Assembly (NCBI GenBank): GCA_001916065.1
Contig: MNRS01000022.1
Location: 44,055 to 88,732, forward strand
Direction: 5' to 3'
DNA from: Clostridium sp. 28_17
Lineage (GTDB): Bacteria > Bacillota > Clostridia > TANB77 > CAG-508
Length of the DNA: 44,678 bases
The notes below the pieces were generated by a model, which was not told where the DNA came from, searched no databases, and saw only the letters and a program-made list of their open reading frames with translations. Positions 7,802 through 15,888 of this stretch are shown one piece after another. Position 1 is the stretch's first letter. Each line of letters begins with the position of its first letter. A program made the translations under genes and the position numbers.

Positions 7802-8407
7802 ATGAAAAAAATATGGATGATTATACCAATAATATTAGTTATATTAGTTGGAATTGCAGTTGGAAGATTAATATTTAATAACAAGGAAAAATTGGCAAAT
7901 AAAAATAATGTAATACAAAAAGAGATAAATATTGTATCAGAAAAAGTAACAGATGACTGTATAGAAGAACAAAATGTTCAAGAAGAAGTAGAAACAAATT
8001 CACAAGAAGAAAAAATATCACCTAATTGCTTATTGATTTTAAAGAAATATTATGAAGAGTGTAACCACACAATTAAAGAATATGTTGATATTCCAATGGA
8101 TTTAGTAAATAAAACAGAAGAGGATTTAAAACAAGAATATCCATATTGGCAAATAGAAAAATATTCAAGTAATGAGATTATTTTATATAAAGAGTTTAAT
8201 AGTAATTGTGGACAACATTTTCTTGTAAAAGGAGACGATGGGAAAATTACAGTTTATAAAGTAAATGAAAATGGTGAAGAGGAAGTATATGAAAAGACAG
8301 AAATTTCAGTTGAGTATTTATCTGAAATCGATAAAATTAAAATAATGGAAGGAATAAAAGTTAATGGAATAGAAGAATTAAATCAATTACTTGAGGATTT
8401 TGAATAA
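7802..8407 (+). CDS. Membrane-anchored protein with BofC C-terminal-like domain
   Basis: A 201-residue protein with one N-terminal membrane helix (residues 4-26), a Glu/Asn-rich linker and a globular part from about residue 75. The latter has the spaced pattern ECNHTIKEY, DLVNKTEEDLKQEYP, W-x-IEKYSSNEI, YKEF and VYKVNENGEEE, ending EYLSEIDK and LNQLLEDFE, which resembles the BofC C-terminal domain of clostridia. BofC in Bacillus restrains SpoIVB signalling for sigma-K activation in the spore intermembrane space; here the N-terminal BofC part is replaced by an anchor, so that role is only suggested. RBS TGGAGG is well placed. Confidence 0.65.
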   Translation: MKKIWMIIPIILVILVGIAVGRLIFNNKEKLANKNNVIQKEINIVSEKVTDDCIEEQNVQEEVETNSQEEKISPNCLLILKKYYEECNHTIKEYVDIPMDLVNKTEEDLKQEYPYWQIEKYSSNEIILYKEFNSNCGQHFLVKGDDGKITVYKVNENGEEEVYEKTEISVEYLSEIDKIKIMEGIKVNGIEELNQLLEDFE

Positions 8408-8411
8408 AAAA

Positions 8412-8441
8412 AGCTAATGTTTTTATCCATTAGCTCTTTTT
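8412..8441. terminator. Bidirectional terminator between the BofC-like gene and pgsA
   Basis: AGCTAATG (8412-8419) pairs with CATTAGCT (8428-8435); a T-run follows on the plus strand and an A-run precedes it, serving the minus strand. It overlaps the last codon of pgsA. Confidence 0.85.
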
Positions 8442-9044
8442 CTGTTTCTTAAAACTCCATTTATCTTTAACCACAACATTTTTAGTCTCTTTACTCAAAT
8501 CACTTTTATCAATAAAACCACCTTGATATAAGCATTTAACATACATAACAAGAGAGAAAACAGTGCAAACCAAAGCACAACAATAAATACCTAAATCTAA
8601 GTATTCCCAAATGCCAGTAAGAGCAAGTTGTTTAATAAATAATGTAACAACAATTGCTAAGTAAAACAAAACTGTAGCCAATTTTCCATACCACTTACTA
8701 TAAACAACCACATCTTTTCCATAAAGGAAAGATGCACCTACAACCATTATTAATTCTTTAAGAACAACAATAGTTAAAATCCATACAGGAATAATTTTTA
8801 CACTAACTAAAGCAGCAAGCACAGAAATTTGAGTTAATTTATCTGCTAAAGGATCCATCAGTTTCCCAAAGTTAGAAACCAAATTAAATTTTCTAGCAAT
8901 AAATCCATCTAAAACATCAGTTAAGCCAGAAACAGTGAAAAATATAATTCCTAAAATGTAATTTCCATCAAATATGGCTCTTAAAATAATTGGTATAAAT
9001 ATAAATCTTATTATTGTTAATATATTTGGTATATGTTTAAACAT
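8430..9044 (-). CDS. pgsA: CDP-diacylglycerol-glycerol-3-phosphate 3-phosphatidyltransferase
   Basis: A 204-residue integral membrane enzyme that makes phosphatidylglycerophosphate, the first step to phosphatidylglycerol and cardiolipin. The CDP-alcohol phosphotransferase signature is complete: DVLDGFIAR, then G-KLMDPLADK, matching D-x2-DG-x2-AR-x8-G-x3-D-x3-D. About five membrane helices are seen and length is typical. The start is preceded by AAAGGGAG. It lies alone on the minus strand downstream of clpE (78 bases) and may share its transcript. Confidence 0.93.
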   Translation of the reverse strand: MFKHIPNILTIIRFIFIPIILRAIFDGNYILGIIFFTVSGLTDVLDGFIARKFNLVSNFGKLMDPLADKLTQISVLAALVSVKIIPVWILTIVVLKELIMVVGASFLYGKDVVVYSKWYGKLATVLFYLAIVVTLFIKQLALTGIWEYLDLGIYCCALVCTVFSLVMYVKCLYQGGFIDKSDLSKETKNVVVKDKWSFKKQKKS

Positions 9045-9121
9045 CGTTTTTTACTCCCTTTTACTATACATTTTTACTAAACTTTTTGTTTGAAAATATC
9101 GCAAAAGCGTTCAAACAAGTA

Positions 9122-11494
9122 TTATTTTTTAACATCAAAAGTAAGTTTATCATTTTTAAAATCAACATTAATAGTTTGCCCATCAACAACTTCAGAGCGA
9201 AGAATCATTTCAGAAATTTCGTCTTCAACATATCTTTGAATAGCCCTTCTTAAAGGTCTAGCACCAAATTTAATATTAGTACCTTTATCCAAAATAAATT
9301 GTTTAGCAGAATCAGAAATTTCAAACGAAATATCTTTATGTTTCAATGCTTTAACTGTATCAGCAAGCATTAAATCAACAATTTGTAATAGCTCTTCTTT
9401 ATTCAAAGAATTAAATACAATAATCTCATCAACTCTATTCAAAAATTCAGGTCTGAAAGTCTCTTTCAAACTATCTTCAATCTTTGATTTATCAACAGTT
9501 TGCTTTCCAAAACCAATAGAATTATTATTTAAATTTGAACCAGCATTTGATGTCATAATTATAATTGTATTTGCAAAACTAACAGTATTACCTTGTGAAT
9601 CTGTAAGTTTTCCGTCATCTAATACTTGTAATAAGATATTAAATACATCCGGGTGAGCCTTTTCAATTTCATCCAAAAGAATAATTGAATATGGTTTTCT
9701 CTTAACTTTTTCAGTTAATTGACCGGCTTCATCGTAACCAACATATCCTGGAGGTGCACCTATTAATTTAGCAGTAGAGTGACTTTCCATATATTCAGAC
9801 ATATCAACTCTTATTATTGAATCTTCTGAACCAAACATTTCATATGCAAGTGATTTTGCAAGTTCTGTTTTACCAACACCTGTAGGTCCAACAAAAATAA
9901 ATGATGGTGGCCTTTTTTCGTTTTGAAGTCCAGCTCTATTTCTTCTAATTGCTCTAGAAACTGCACTTACAGCCTCTTCTTGACCAATAATCCTTTTATG
10001 AAGATTTGTCTCTAAATTTAATAATTTTTGAGTTTCTGCTTCAGTGATTTTCTTAACAGGAATTTTTGTCCAATTTTCAATAACTGTAGCAATGTCTTGA
10101 AGAGTAAGATTTTTAGGTTTCATTTTTTTCTTTAAGTTATCAATATCTTCAATTAATTTGCATTCTTGAGTTTTTAAATCTGCAAGTTTTTGGAATTCTT
10201 CATCAGTTTCTGCTTGATCAAGTTCCGCTTTTTCTGCTTGAACCTTTTCTAACTCTTTACTTAAAACTTCTAATTTAAATAAATCTTTATTTTCCAAGTT
10301 GATTCTAGAACAAGCCTCGTCTAAAATATCAATTGCTTTATCTGGCAAAAACCTATCATGAATATATTTTTCGGACATTTCAACAGTTTGACGAATAACA
10401 TCTGTTGATATTTTTACTTTATGATATTCTTCATAATATTTTTTTATTCCTTCCAAAATTTTAATTGAATCATCAACATTAGGCTCTTCAACTAAAACTT
10501 GTTGAAATCTTCTTTCTAGAGCAGAATCTTTTTCAATATATTTTCTGTATTCTTTTAAAGTAGTTGTTCCAATTAATTGAATTTCACCATTAGATAGGGA
10601 AGGCTTTAAAATATTTGCAGCATTCATAGAATGTTCACCATCACCTGCACCTATTATATTGTGAATTTCGTCAATAACTAAAATGATATTTCCATATTCC
10701 TTACATTCGTCAATAATGCCTTTCATTCTAGACTCAAATTGACCTCTAAATTGAGTTCCAGCAATAACTGCAGTCATATCCAAAAGATAAACTTCTTTAT
10801 TTAAAAGTTTTGCAGGAACATTTTGGTTAGCAATTTTTATTGCCAAACCTTGAGCGATAGCAGTTTTACCAACACCTGGCTCACCAATCAAACAAGGGTT
10901 ATTTTTAGAACGTCTATTTAAAATCTGTATAACTCTTTGAATTTCTTTATCTCTACCAATAACTATATCTAATTGATTGTTTTTAGCCTTATTTGTTAGG
11001 TTAGTTCCATAAGTATCTAAGTATTTTTTCTTTTTATTTGTTTTTGTTTCTTTCTTTTTTGCATTTTTTGTTTGTTTTTTATTATCATTTTGTTGATTTT
11101 CTTCATCTTTGTGTTGACGAGGCTTTAACATACTAGAGAAGATTGAACCTAAAGGAATTGCAGCACCTGCAAACTTTGGTCTTTCTTCATCGTCATCTTC
11201 GCTATCTTCGTCATCTATATCACCAAAAGTGATGGCACCATCAATATTTTCTATATCATGTATATCTAAGTTTTCAGCAAAATCTTTAAATATATTTTCT
11301 AATTGTTTATTCATATCTGCCAAATTTATTTTATCTTTAGACAATAGTTCTTGTTGGTTAGCTAAAACTTCTGTTGCATCAATGCCTCTTTTTTTAGCAC
11401 AGTCATAGCATAAACCTTCCATTGACTTTTTTCCATTATCTATTTTTTCATAAAAAAGTACTGCTGGATTTTTTTTACATTCTGAACATATCAT
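9122..11494 (-). CDS. clpE: ClpE-type Hsp100 ATPase with N-terminal zinc finger
   Basis: A 790-residue AAA+ unfoldase that feeds proteins to ClpP or disaggregates them. Order: an N-terminal zinc finger (CSECKKNP and CYDC) as in ClpE, an acidic then Lys-rich low-complexity linker, AAA domain 1 with Walker A GEPGVGKTA and VIDEIHN, a UVR-like coiled coil, and AAA domain 2 with GPTGVGKTEL and LLDEIEKAHP, then the D2-small domain. The double Clp-N repeat of ClpC is missing. I place the start at the ATG at 11494 (MICSECKK), which has GAGGA eleven bases upstream; an ATG at 11512 would add six residues but has no ribosome binding site. Clostridial genes of this type are often labelled ClpC, so the symbol is probable rather than certain. 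Confidence 0.88.
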   Translation of the reverse strand: MICSECKKNPAVLFYEKIDNGKKSMEGLCYDCAKKRGIDATEVLANQQELLSKDKINLADMNKQLENIFKDFAENLDIHDIENIDGAITFGDIDDEDSEDDDEERPKFAGAAIPLGSIFSSMLKPRQHKDEENQQNDNKKQTKNAKKKETKTNKKKKYLDTYGTNLTNKAKNNQLDIVIGRDKEIQRVIQILNRRSKNNPCLIGEPGVGKTAIAQGLAIKIANQNVPAKLLNKEVYLLDMTAVIAGTQFRGQFESRMKGIIDECKEYGNIILVIDEIHNIIGAGDGEHSMNAANILKPSLSNGEIQLIGTTTLKEYRKYIEKDSALERRFQQVLVEEPNVDDSIKILEGIKKYYEEYHKVKISTDVIRQTVEMSEKYIHDRFLPDKAIDILDEACSRINLENKDLFKLEVLSKELEKVQAEKAELDQAETDEEFQKLADLKTQECKLIEDIDNLKKKMKPKNLTLQDIATVIENWTKIPVKKITEAETQKLLNLETNLHKRIIGQEEAVSAVSRAIRRNRAGLQNEKRPPSFIFVGPTGVGKTELAKSLAYEMFGSEDSIIRVDMSEYMESHSTAKLIGAPPGYVGYDEAGQLTEKVKRKPYSIILLDEIEKAHPDVFNILLQVLDDGKLTDSQGNTVSFANTIIIMTSNAGSNLNNNSIGFGKQTVDKSKIEDSLKETFRPEFLNRVDEIIVFNSLNKEELLQIVDLMLADTVKALKHKDISFEISDSAKQFILDKGTNIKFGARPLRRAIQRYVEDEISEMILRSEVVDGQTINVDFKNDKLTFDVKK

Positions 11495-11537
11495 AACTTT
11501 ATAATTCCTCATTTCTTTGTTTTTTTCAATATTATAT

Positions 11538-11566
11538 ATAATAACTCAAAATTAAGAAATAGTCAA
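11538..11566 (-). promoter_or_regulatory. Sigma-A promoter of the clpE gene
   Basis: On the minus strand TTGACT (11566-11561), 17 bases, TATTAT (11543-11538). I see no convincing tandem CtsR heptads nor a CIRCE element. Confidence 0.6.
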
Positions 11567-11666
11567 TATTTTTAGAATAAATGAGTGAGGTTAGATTAGT
11601 TGCAAAAATATGTCGAAAAATACATAAAAATGCGATGAAAATATTGAAAATAGTACAAAAAAACTA

Positions 11667-11695
11667 TTGAAATCTTATGTTAAATATGTTATTAT
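11667..11695 (+). promoter_or_regulatory. Promoter of the 68-residue protein gene
   Basis: TTGAAA (11667-11672), 17 bases, TATTAT (11690-11695). A TGTCGAA sequence resembling a Spo0A box lies upstream at 11611-11617, in the short AT-rich gap shared with the divergent clpE promoter; that site is only a guess. Confidence 0.6.
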
Positions 11696-11735
11696 CAAAT
11701 AGTTACTTATAAACAAGCACAGATTAGGAGGTAAA

Positions 11736-11942
11736 ATGATAAAGTTTTATTGGTTGAGAATGGGAAATTTCTTAGTGTATAAAGATGGGGTATCAATTGC
11801 TACAATTTCTCCATCAACGCCAGAAAATTCCAAAGTCTCATTTGAACAGTCTTTTAGTGGAAATCGTGAAAAAGAAGGCCAAAAAATTATAAAAGCATTT
11901 TTTTCAAAAACACAAGAGGCTGCTAAAACAGCAATTGCTTAA
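11736..11942 (+). CDS. Small hypothetical protein (68 residues)
   Basis: Not recognised. It begins MIKFYWLRMGNFLVYKDG, has no membrane helix, and ends in an Ala/Thr-rich SKTQEAAKTAIA tail. A textbook ribosome binding site (TTAGGAGGTAAA), its own promoter and a terminator nine bases downstream make it a convincing single-gene unit. Translation of the other frames shows nothing better. Confidence 0.75.
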   Translation: MIKFYWLRMGNFLVYKDGVSIATISPSTPENSKVSFEQSFSGNREKEGQKIIKAFFSKTQEAAKTAIA

Positions 11943-11951
11943 CATTTACCG

Positions 11952-11981
11952 TAGGTCTCTCATTTTGGGAGACCTATTTTT
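11952..11981 (+). terminator. Terminator of the 68-residue protein gene
   Basis: TAGGTCTC (11952-11959) pairs with GAGACCTA (11969-11976), followed by TTTTTA. Confidence 0.85.
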
Positions 11982-11982
11982 A

Positions 11983-12011
11983 TTGACCTAAACTCACAAA
12001 AATGGTATAAT
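11983..12011 (+). promoter_or_regulatory. Sigma-A promoter of the anchored DUF3298-like gene
   Basis: TTGACC (11983-11988), 17 bases, TATAAT (12006-12011). It starts immediately after the preceding terminator. Confidence 0.85.
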
Positions 12012-12049
12012 TAAAAAGTGAATACAAGAAATTTAAGAAAGGAGAACGT

Positions 12050-12075
12050 GATATATTTAAAAATTTAAATATATC
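12050..12075 (+). repeat. 12-bp inverted repeat between the Shine-Dalgarno and the start codon
   Basis: GATATATTTAAA (12050-12061) and TTTAAATATATC (12064-12075). AAAGGAGAA lies just upstream (12038-12046) and the ATG is at 12089. The distance is far too long unless the repeat folds and brings the two together. Confidence 0.7.
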
Positions 12076-12088
12076 ATACAAATGGAAT

Positions 12089-12937
12089 ATGAAATTAGAA
12101 TTACCAAAAAAACAAAAAATGCCAAAAAGAAGGAAAATAACATATATTGTACTAATATGTATATGTGCATTAGCAATATCAGTAGCAATAGGAACACAAA
12201 TACTAGGAAATGATGTAGTAGACAATATATTTGGATTAAACAAAATAACAAAAAGAACAGAAGAAGAGGAAGCAGCGTTAAAAGTAAACTTTGAATCACT
12301 TTTAGACAACACATTATTAGATAAAGGAAATTATACAGTTCAAAAAAACAACCAAGACAAAGAAATAATTTATACAGAATATAGCAAACAAGAAAAAAAG
12401 GATAACCACGAATTGGATGTAAATTTACCATATATAAATATAAAAAATGAAGAAGTAAACAAATTCAATAAAGAAATAAAAAATACATTCGAAGGAAAAG
12501 CAGAAGAAGTATCACAAAATACAGACGAAAACATATTATACACAGTTAAATACAAAGCAAGTATAAAAGAAAATATATTATCATTAATAATATACTCAGA
12601 CTTAAAGCAAAGTTCAAGTGCACAAAGAGTAATAGTACAAACATTTAACTACGATTTATCTCAAAACAAAACATTAACATTTGAAGATGCTATAAATGAA
12701 TTCAAGTTAAAGAAAAATGAAGTTCAAACAAAAATTAATACAGACATTCAAAATGAGGAAAATAAATCAGAAGAACTAATAAAATTAGGATACAATGTAT
12801 TTTCGAGAGACACAAAAAGCGACATATACAAAGTAGAAAATATATCTGAATACTTTATTTACAACAACAATATTTATGTAATATTTGCATATGGAAATGA
12901 TAAAATGACAAGTGAAAAAGATATTGTAATAATATAA
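12089..12937 (+). CDS. Membrane-anchored extracytoplasmic protein, DUF3298/RsiV-like domain
   Basis: A 282-residue protein with a basic N-terminus (KLELPKKQKMPKRRK), one membrane helix at about 17-38 and a long extracytoplasmic part. The C-terminal half (YTVKYKASIKENILSLIIY, then NYDLSQNKTLTFEDAI, then a YFIYNNNIYVIF strand) resembles the DUF4163/DUF3298 arrangement of PdaC and RsiV. RsiV-type domains bind lysozyme and PdaC-type ones sit by peptidoglycan deacetylases; neither function is shown here. The start is uncertain: no start codon is well spaced from the nearest Shine-Dalgarno, and an ATG at 12082 is out of frame. Confidence 0.7.
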   Translation: MKLELPKKQKMPKRRKITYIVLICICALAISVAIGTQILGNDVVDNIFGLNKITKRTEEEEAALKVNFESLLDNTLLDKGNYTVQKNNQDKEIIYTEYSKQEKKDNHELDVNLPYINIKNEEVNKFNKEIKNTFEGKAEEVSQNTDENILYTVKYKASIKENILSLIIYSDLKQSSSAQRVIVQTFNYDLSQNKTLTFEDAINEFKLKKNEVQTKINTDIQNEENKSEELIKLGYNVFSRDTKSDIYKVENISEYFIYNNNIYVIFAYGNDKMTSEKDIVII

Positions 12938-12943
12938 AAAATT

Positions 12944-12974
12944 GGCTAGGAACCTTTAAGGAACCTAGCCTTTT
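12944..12974 (+). terminator. Terminator after the DUF3298-like gene
   Basis: GGCTAGG (12944-12950) pairs with CCTAGCC (12964-12970), followed by TTTT. Confidence 0.8.
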
Positions 12975-13070
12975 GAAAATAAAAGGGGATGTTTTTTTAT
13001 TTGAGTCAGTTAACTTACTGACTATGGTTGTATTATAATAATGTTTTTTGTCCATTGTGTGAATTAAAAG

Positions 13071-13108
13071 TGAAGAATCTATTAAAATTTAATAAATTCT
13101 TCATTTTT
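13071..13108. terminator. Hairpin downstream of htrA, likely its terminator
   Basis: TGAAGAATCTATTAAA (13071-13086) pairs with TTTAATAAATTCTTCA (13088-13103) with one mismatch. TTTTT follows on the plus strand, and a weaker CTTTTAATT on the minus strand, which is the htrA direction. A smaller AGTCAGT/ACTGACT repeat lies nearby at 13004-13023. Confidence 0.5.
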
Positions 13109-13133
13109 CAAAAGTTTATATATTTATCAAAAG

Positions 13134-14387
13134 TTAAGGTTGTTCACCTAATGTTAAAGTAATTTCTTTCTCTTTTCCATCTCTATTTATCTTTAACTTC
13201 ATTTCATCACCAATTTGATGAGAATTTTTAATCTCATTTAATTCGTCCATTGATTTGATAGTTTTTCCGTCTGCTTCAATAATTACATCACCAGATTTCA
13301 AACCACCTTTTTCTGCAGAAGAGAAATCTTCAACAGATTTTACATAAACACCAGTAACTAAATTATATTTTTTAGCAGTTGTTTCATCTAAATCAATACC
13401 AGAAATTCCAATAAAAGGTCTTTTAACTTTACTATATTGAATCAATTGTGAAGTAATATCAGTTGTAGAATTTATAGGAATAGCAAAACCAATTCCCTCA
13501 ATACCAGAACCAGATAATTTCAAAGTATTAATTCCAATAACTTTACCTTGAGCATTAACTAATGCACCACCACTATTACCAGAGTTTATAGCAGCATCAG
13601 TTTGAATACATGTATATGTTTTACCATCAGAATCTGTAATTTTTCTATTAACTGCACTTACAATACCAGTTGTAACAGTACTTGTCATATTAACAGGATT
13701 TCCAACGGCCATAGCAAATTCACCAACTTTAACATCATCAGAATCAGCAAATTCGGCTTTTGTTAAACCGGTTTTTTCAATTTTTATAACTGCCAAATCA
13801 GTTTGCTCATCTTGGCCAACAATTTTTGCTTCATATTCTGTTTCATCATTAAATAATGTTACTGTGACTTTTGTAGCCTCTGAAATTTGATAATATGAAT
13901 TTGATTCAGAAGAACTTGAAGATACAACATGGTTATTTGTTAAAATATATCCATCTTCACTTATTATAATTCCTGAACCAGAAGCAGTTGCACTTGTAGA
14001 ACCACTTCTACCAAATATTGAAGTTGAATTTACAGTATATTCAATTTTGATTCCAACAATTGATGGTAAAATCTTATTTGCTGCATAAACAGAAGTGTCT
14101 GAGTAATTTTCTAAAGATGTTTGTTTTACATATCCATCAGATTTTGTTGAACTATTATTTGTTGTACTTATGGAAGATGTTCCTGTGCTTCCAATAATTT
14201 TTGTTCTAATAGAAGGAACTCCAAAACATGTTCCTATTACTACTGTACATCCTACAATACCACTAACAAATGGTAGCATTACACTTTTTCCAAATCCTGA
14301 GTGTACTTTTTTGGCTTTTTCATAAGATGATGAACCTGTTACAGGAATTGCTTTAAATTTTGAATTGTTTTGTTCTTTTTCGTCCAT
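13134..14387 (-). CDS. htrA: HtrA/DegP-family membrane-anchored serine protease
   Basis: A 417-residue quality-control protease acting outside the membrane. It has a short cytoplasmic segment, one membrane helix (about 36-56), a Ser/Thr linker, a trypsin-like domain with catalytic His153 (TNNHVV), Asp197 (QTDLAVIK) and Ser272 (INSGNSGGALV), and one C-terminal PDZ domain (about 325-415; GLKSGDVIIEADGK). This is the HtrA/DegS layout usual in Firmicutes. The start follows TAGGAGGT. The 5' leader contains a small AATGCG/CGCATT inverted repeat at 14407-14421 that could be an operator. Substrates are unknown. Confidence 0.93.
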   Translation of the reverse strand: MDEKEQNNSKFKAIPVTGSSSYEKAKKVHSGFGKSVMLPFVSGIVGCTVVIGTCFGVPSIRTKIIGSTGTSSISTTNNSSTKSDGYVKQTSLENYSDTSVYAANKILPSIVGIKIEYTVNSTSIFGRSGSTSATASGSGIIISEDGYILTNNHVVSSSSSESNSYYQISEATKVTVTLFNDETEYEAKIVGQDEQTDLAVIKIEKTGLTKAEFADSDDVKVGEFAMAVGNPVNMTSTVTTGIVSAVNRKITDSDGKTYTCIQTDAAINSGNSGGALVNAQGKVIGINTLKLSGSGIEGIGFAIPINSTTDITSQLIQYSKVKRPFIGISGIDLDETTAKKYNLVTGVYVKSVEDFSSAEKGGLKSGDVIIEADGKTIKSMDELNEIKNSHQIGDEMKLKINRDGKEKEITLTLGEQP

Positions 14388-14556
14388 TTTTTATACCTCC
14401 TAAATTAATGCGTACCGCATTTACTATATATAATAACCTAATTCTTTATTAGAATACAATAGTATTGTGAACTTTTTGTGAAAAAAGTGTTACATTTTAG
14501 TTACAATTTGAATGCTAACAACGAGAAAAAGAAAAAGTTTTAATTTTAAAAAAATC

Positions 14557-14586
14557 TTGATTTAAAATAGAGAATTATAGTATAAT
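14557..14586 (+). promoter_or_regulatory. Promoter of the pilin-like gene
   Basis: TTGATT (14557-14562), 18 bases, TATAAT (14581-14586), about 30 bases before the start. The rest of the 230-base gap to htrA holds the divergent htrA leader and nothing else I can name. Confidence 0.7.
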
Positions 14587-14616
14587 AAGAAAAAAATCGA
14601 AAGAAGGAAAATAAGA

Positions 14617-15165
14617 ATGAAAAAAAATAAAGGAATAACAATGGTTGCACTTGTAATCACAATAGTATTATTATTAATATTAGCAGGTATTTCAATTGGA
14701 ACAGGAGGAAATATAATAAAAAGAACAGAACTAGAAAACCTAAAAACAGGAATGTTATTAATAGAAGTAAAAGGAAAAGAATATGTTGAAAATGCAAACT
14801 TTAACCTAGGAACAGGATTTGAAAAATTAACAGATGAAACAGAAAAAAGCAAAAGGATAGACGCAGCAAAATCAAAATTAAAAGGAAAAGAAATAACAGA
14901 TGCAAGCCAACTTCCTGAAACATTTGAAATAACAACTGATCAATTTAATAACGAAAAAAACAACTTAGAATACTATTACGAACTATCAGATTATGATTTA
15001 GAAGATATGGGAATGGCAAACGAAGAAACAAAAAACATCAAAGGAGATAGCATTATAAAATATGATATAATAGGTAACACAGTAGAAGTATACAACACAC
15101 AAGGATTTACAAAAGATGATAAAACATATTATAAATTAAGTGATTTAAGAAATTTAGAAGTATAA
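14617..15165 (+). CDS. Type IV pilin-like protein with class III signal
   Basis: A 182-residue protein whose N-terminus, KKNKGITMVALVITIVLLL, has the short basic leader, the Gly before the cleavage site and the long hydrophobic helix of prepilins. The conserved Glu at mature position 5 is replaced by Ala (ITMVAL), as in many clostridial pseudopilin-like proteins. The C-terminal part is hydrophilic with a two-residue-repeat-free alpha/beta look and no cysteines. No prepilin peptidase or pilus assembly ATPase is in the window, so its partners are elsewhere. It may be a surface or minor pilin-like protein. Confidence 0.75.
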   Translation: MKKNKGITMVALVITIVLLLILAGISIGTGGNIIKRTELENLKTGMLLIEVKGKEYVENANFNLGTGFEKLTDETEKSKRIDAAKSKLKGKEITDASQLPETFEITTDQFNNEKNNLEYYYELSDYDLEDMGMANEETKNIKGDSIIKYDIIGNTVEVYNTQGFTKDDKTYYKLSDLRNLEV

Positions 15166-15195
15166 AAAATACATACCAGGATGAAGGAAAAGAAA

Positions 15196-15822
15196 ATGAA
15201 AGAAAAAGAAGAAGAAAGATTAAAAAATTTAAAGCAAATAGAAAAAGAATTACATGAAAAAGAATTTAAAAATATATGTGGAATTGATGAAGCCGGAAGA
15301 GGACCTCTAGCAGGCCCTGTTGTTGTTGCAGGAGTAATAATGCCAGAAGACTCAATGATTGAAGGAGTTAATGATTCAAAAAAAGTATCTGAAAAGAAAA
15401 GAGAATTACTTTATGATAAAATAATTGAAGAAGCAATTAGTTACTCGGTAGCAATAATTGGTCAAGATGTAATTGATGATATTAATATTTTAAATGCAAC
15501 AAAGAGCGGAGTTACAAGTGTTGTTAAAGGGCTAGATGTTAGACCTGATTTGATTATTATAGATGCACTTCAACATATTGATACAGACGGTGTACCTTAT
15601 GATTCAATAATAAAAGGAGATGCAAAATGTTATTCAATTGCAGCGGCTTCAATTATTGCAAAGGTTACAAGGGATAGAATTATGAGAGAGTGGGATAGTG
15701 TTTATCCTCAATATGGTTTTGCTAAGCATAAGGGATATGGAACTGCTCAACATATTGCAGCAATTAAGGAGTATGGATTGTGCCCAATTCATAGGAGAAG
15801 TTTTACAGGACATTTTATTTAG
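15196..15822 (+). CDS. rnhB: Ribonuclease HII
   Basis: Cleaves the RNA strand of RNA-DNA hybrids, including single ribonucleotides in DNA. The core motif CGIDEAGRGPLAGPV carries the catalytic Asp-Glu pair; IIIDAL and SIIAKVTRDR follow in family order, ending with the RRSFTG segment. I prefer the ATG at 15196, which has AAGGAAAAG seven bases before it; the ATG at 15181 would add MKEKK and has no clear ribosome binding site. The N-terminal 35 residues are a charged helix. It follows the pilin-like gene by about 30 bases and may share its promoter. Confidence 0.93.
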   Translation: MKEKEEERLKNLKQIEKELHEKEFKNICGIDEAGRGPLAGPVVVAGVIMPEDSMIEGVNDSKKVSEKKRELLYDKIIEEAISYSVAIIGQDVIDDINILNATKSGVTSVVKGLDVRPDLIIIDALQHIDTDGVPYDSIIKGDAKCYSIAAASIIAKVTRDRIMREWDSVYPQYGFAKHKGYGTAQHIAAIKEYGLCPIHRRSFTGHFI

Positions 15823-15888
15823 GATGTAAAATAATTCTTTTTAAACCTAATTTATATTAATATTTTTTGATTAACAGGAAGTGAATTT

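Noticed and set aside
11611..11617. Spo0A box upstream of the 68-residue gene
   Set aside because: Only a seven-base match in AT-rich DNA; not enough to list as a site.
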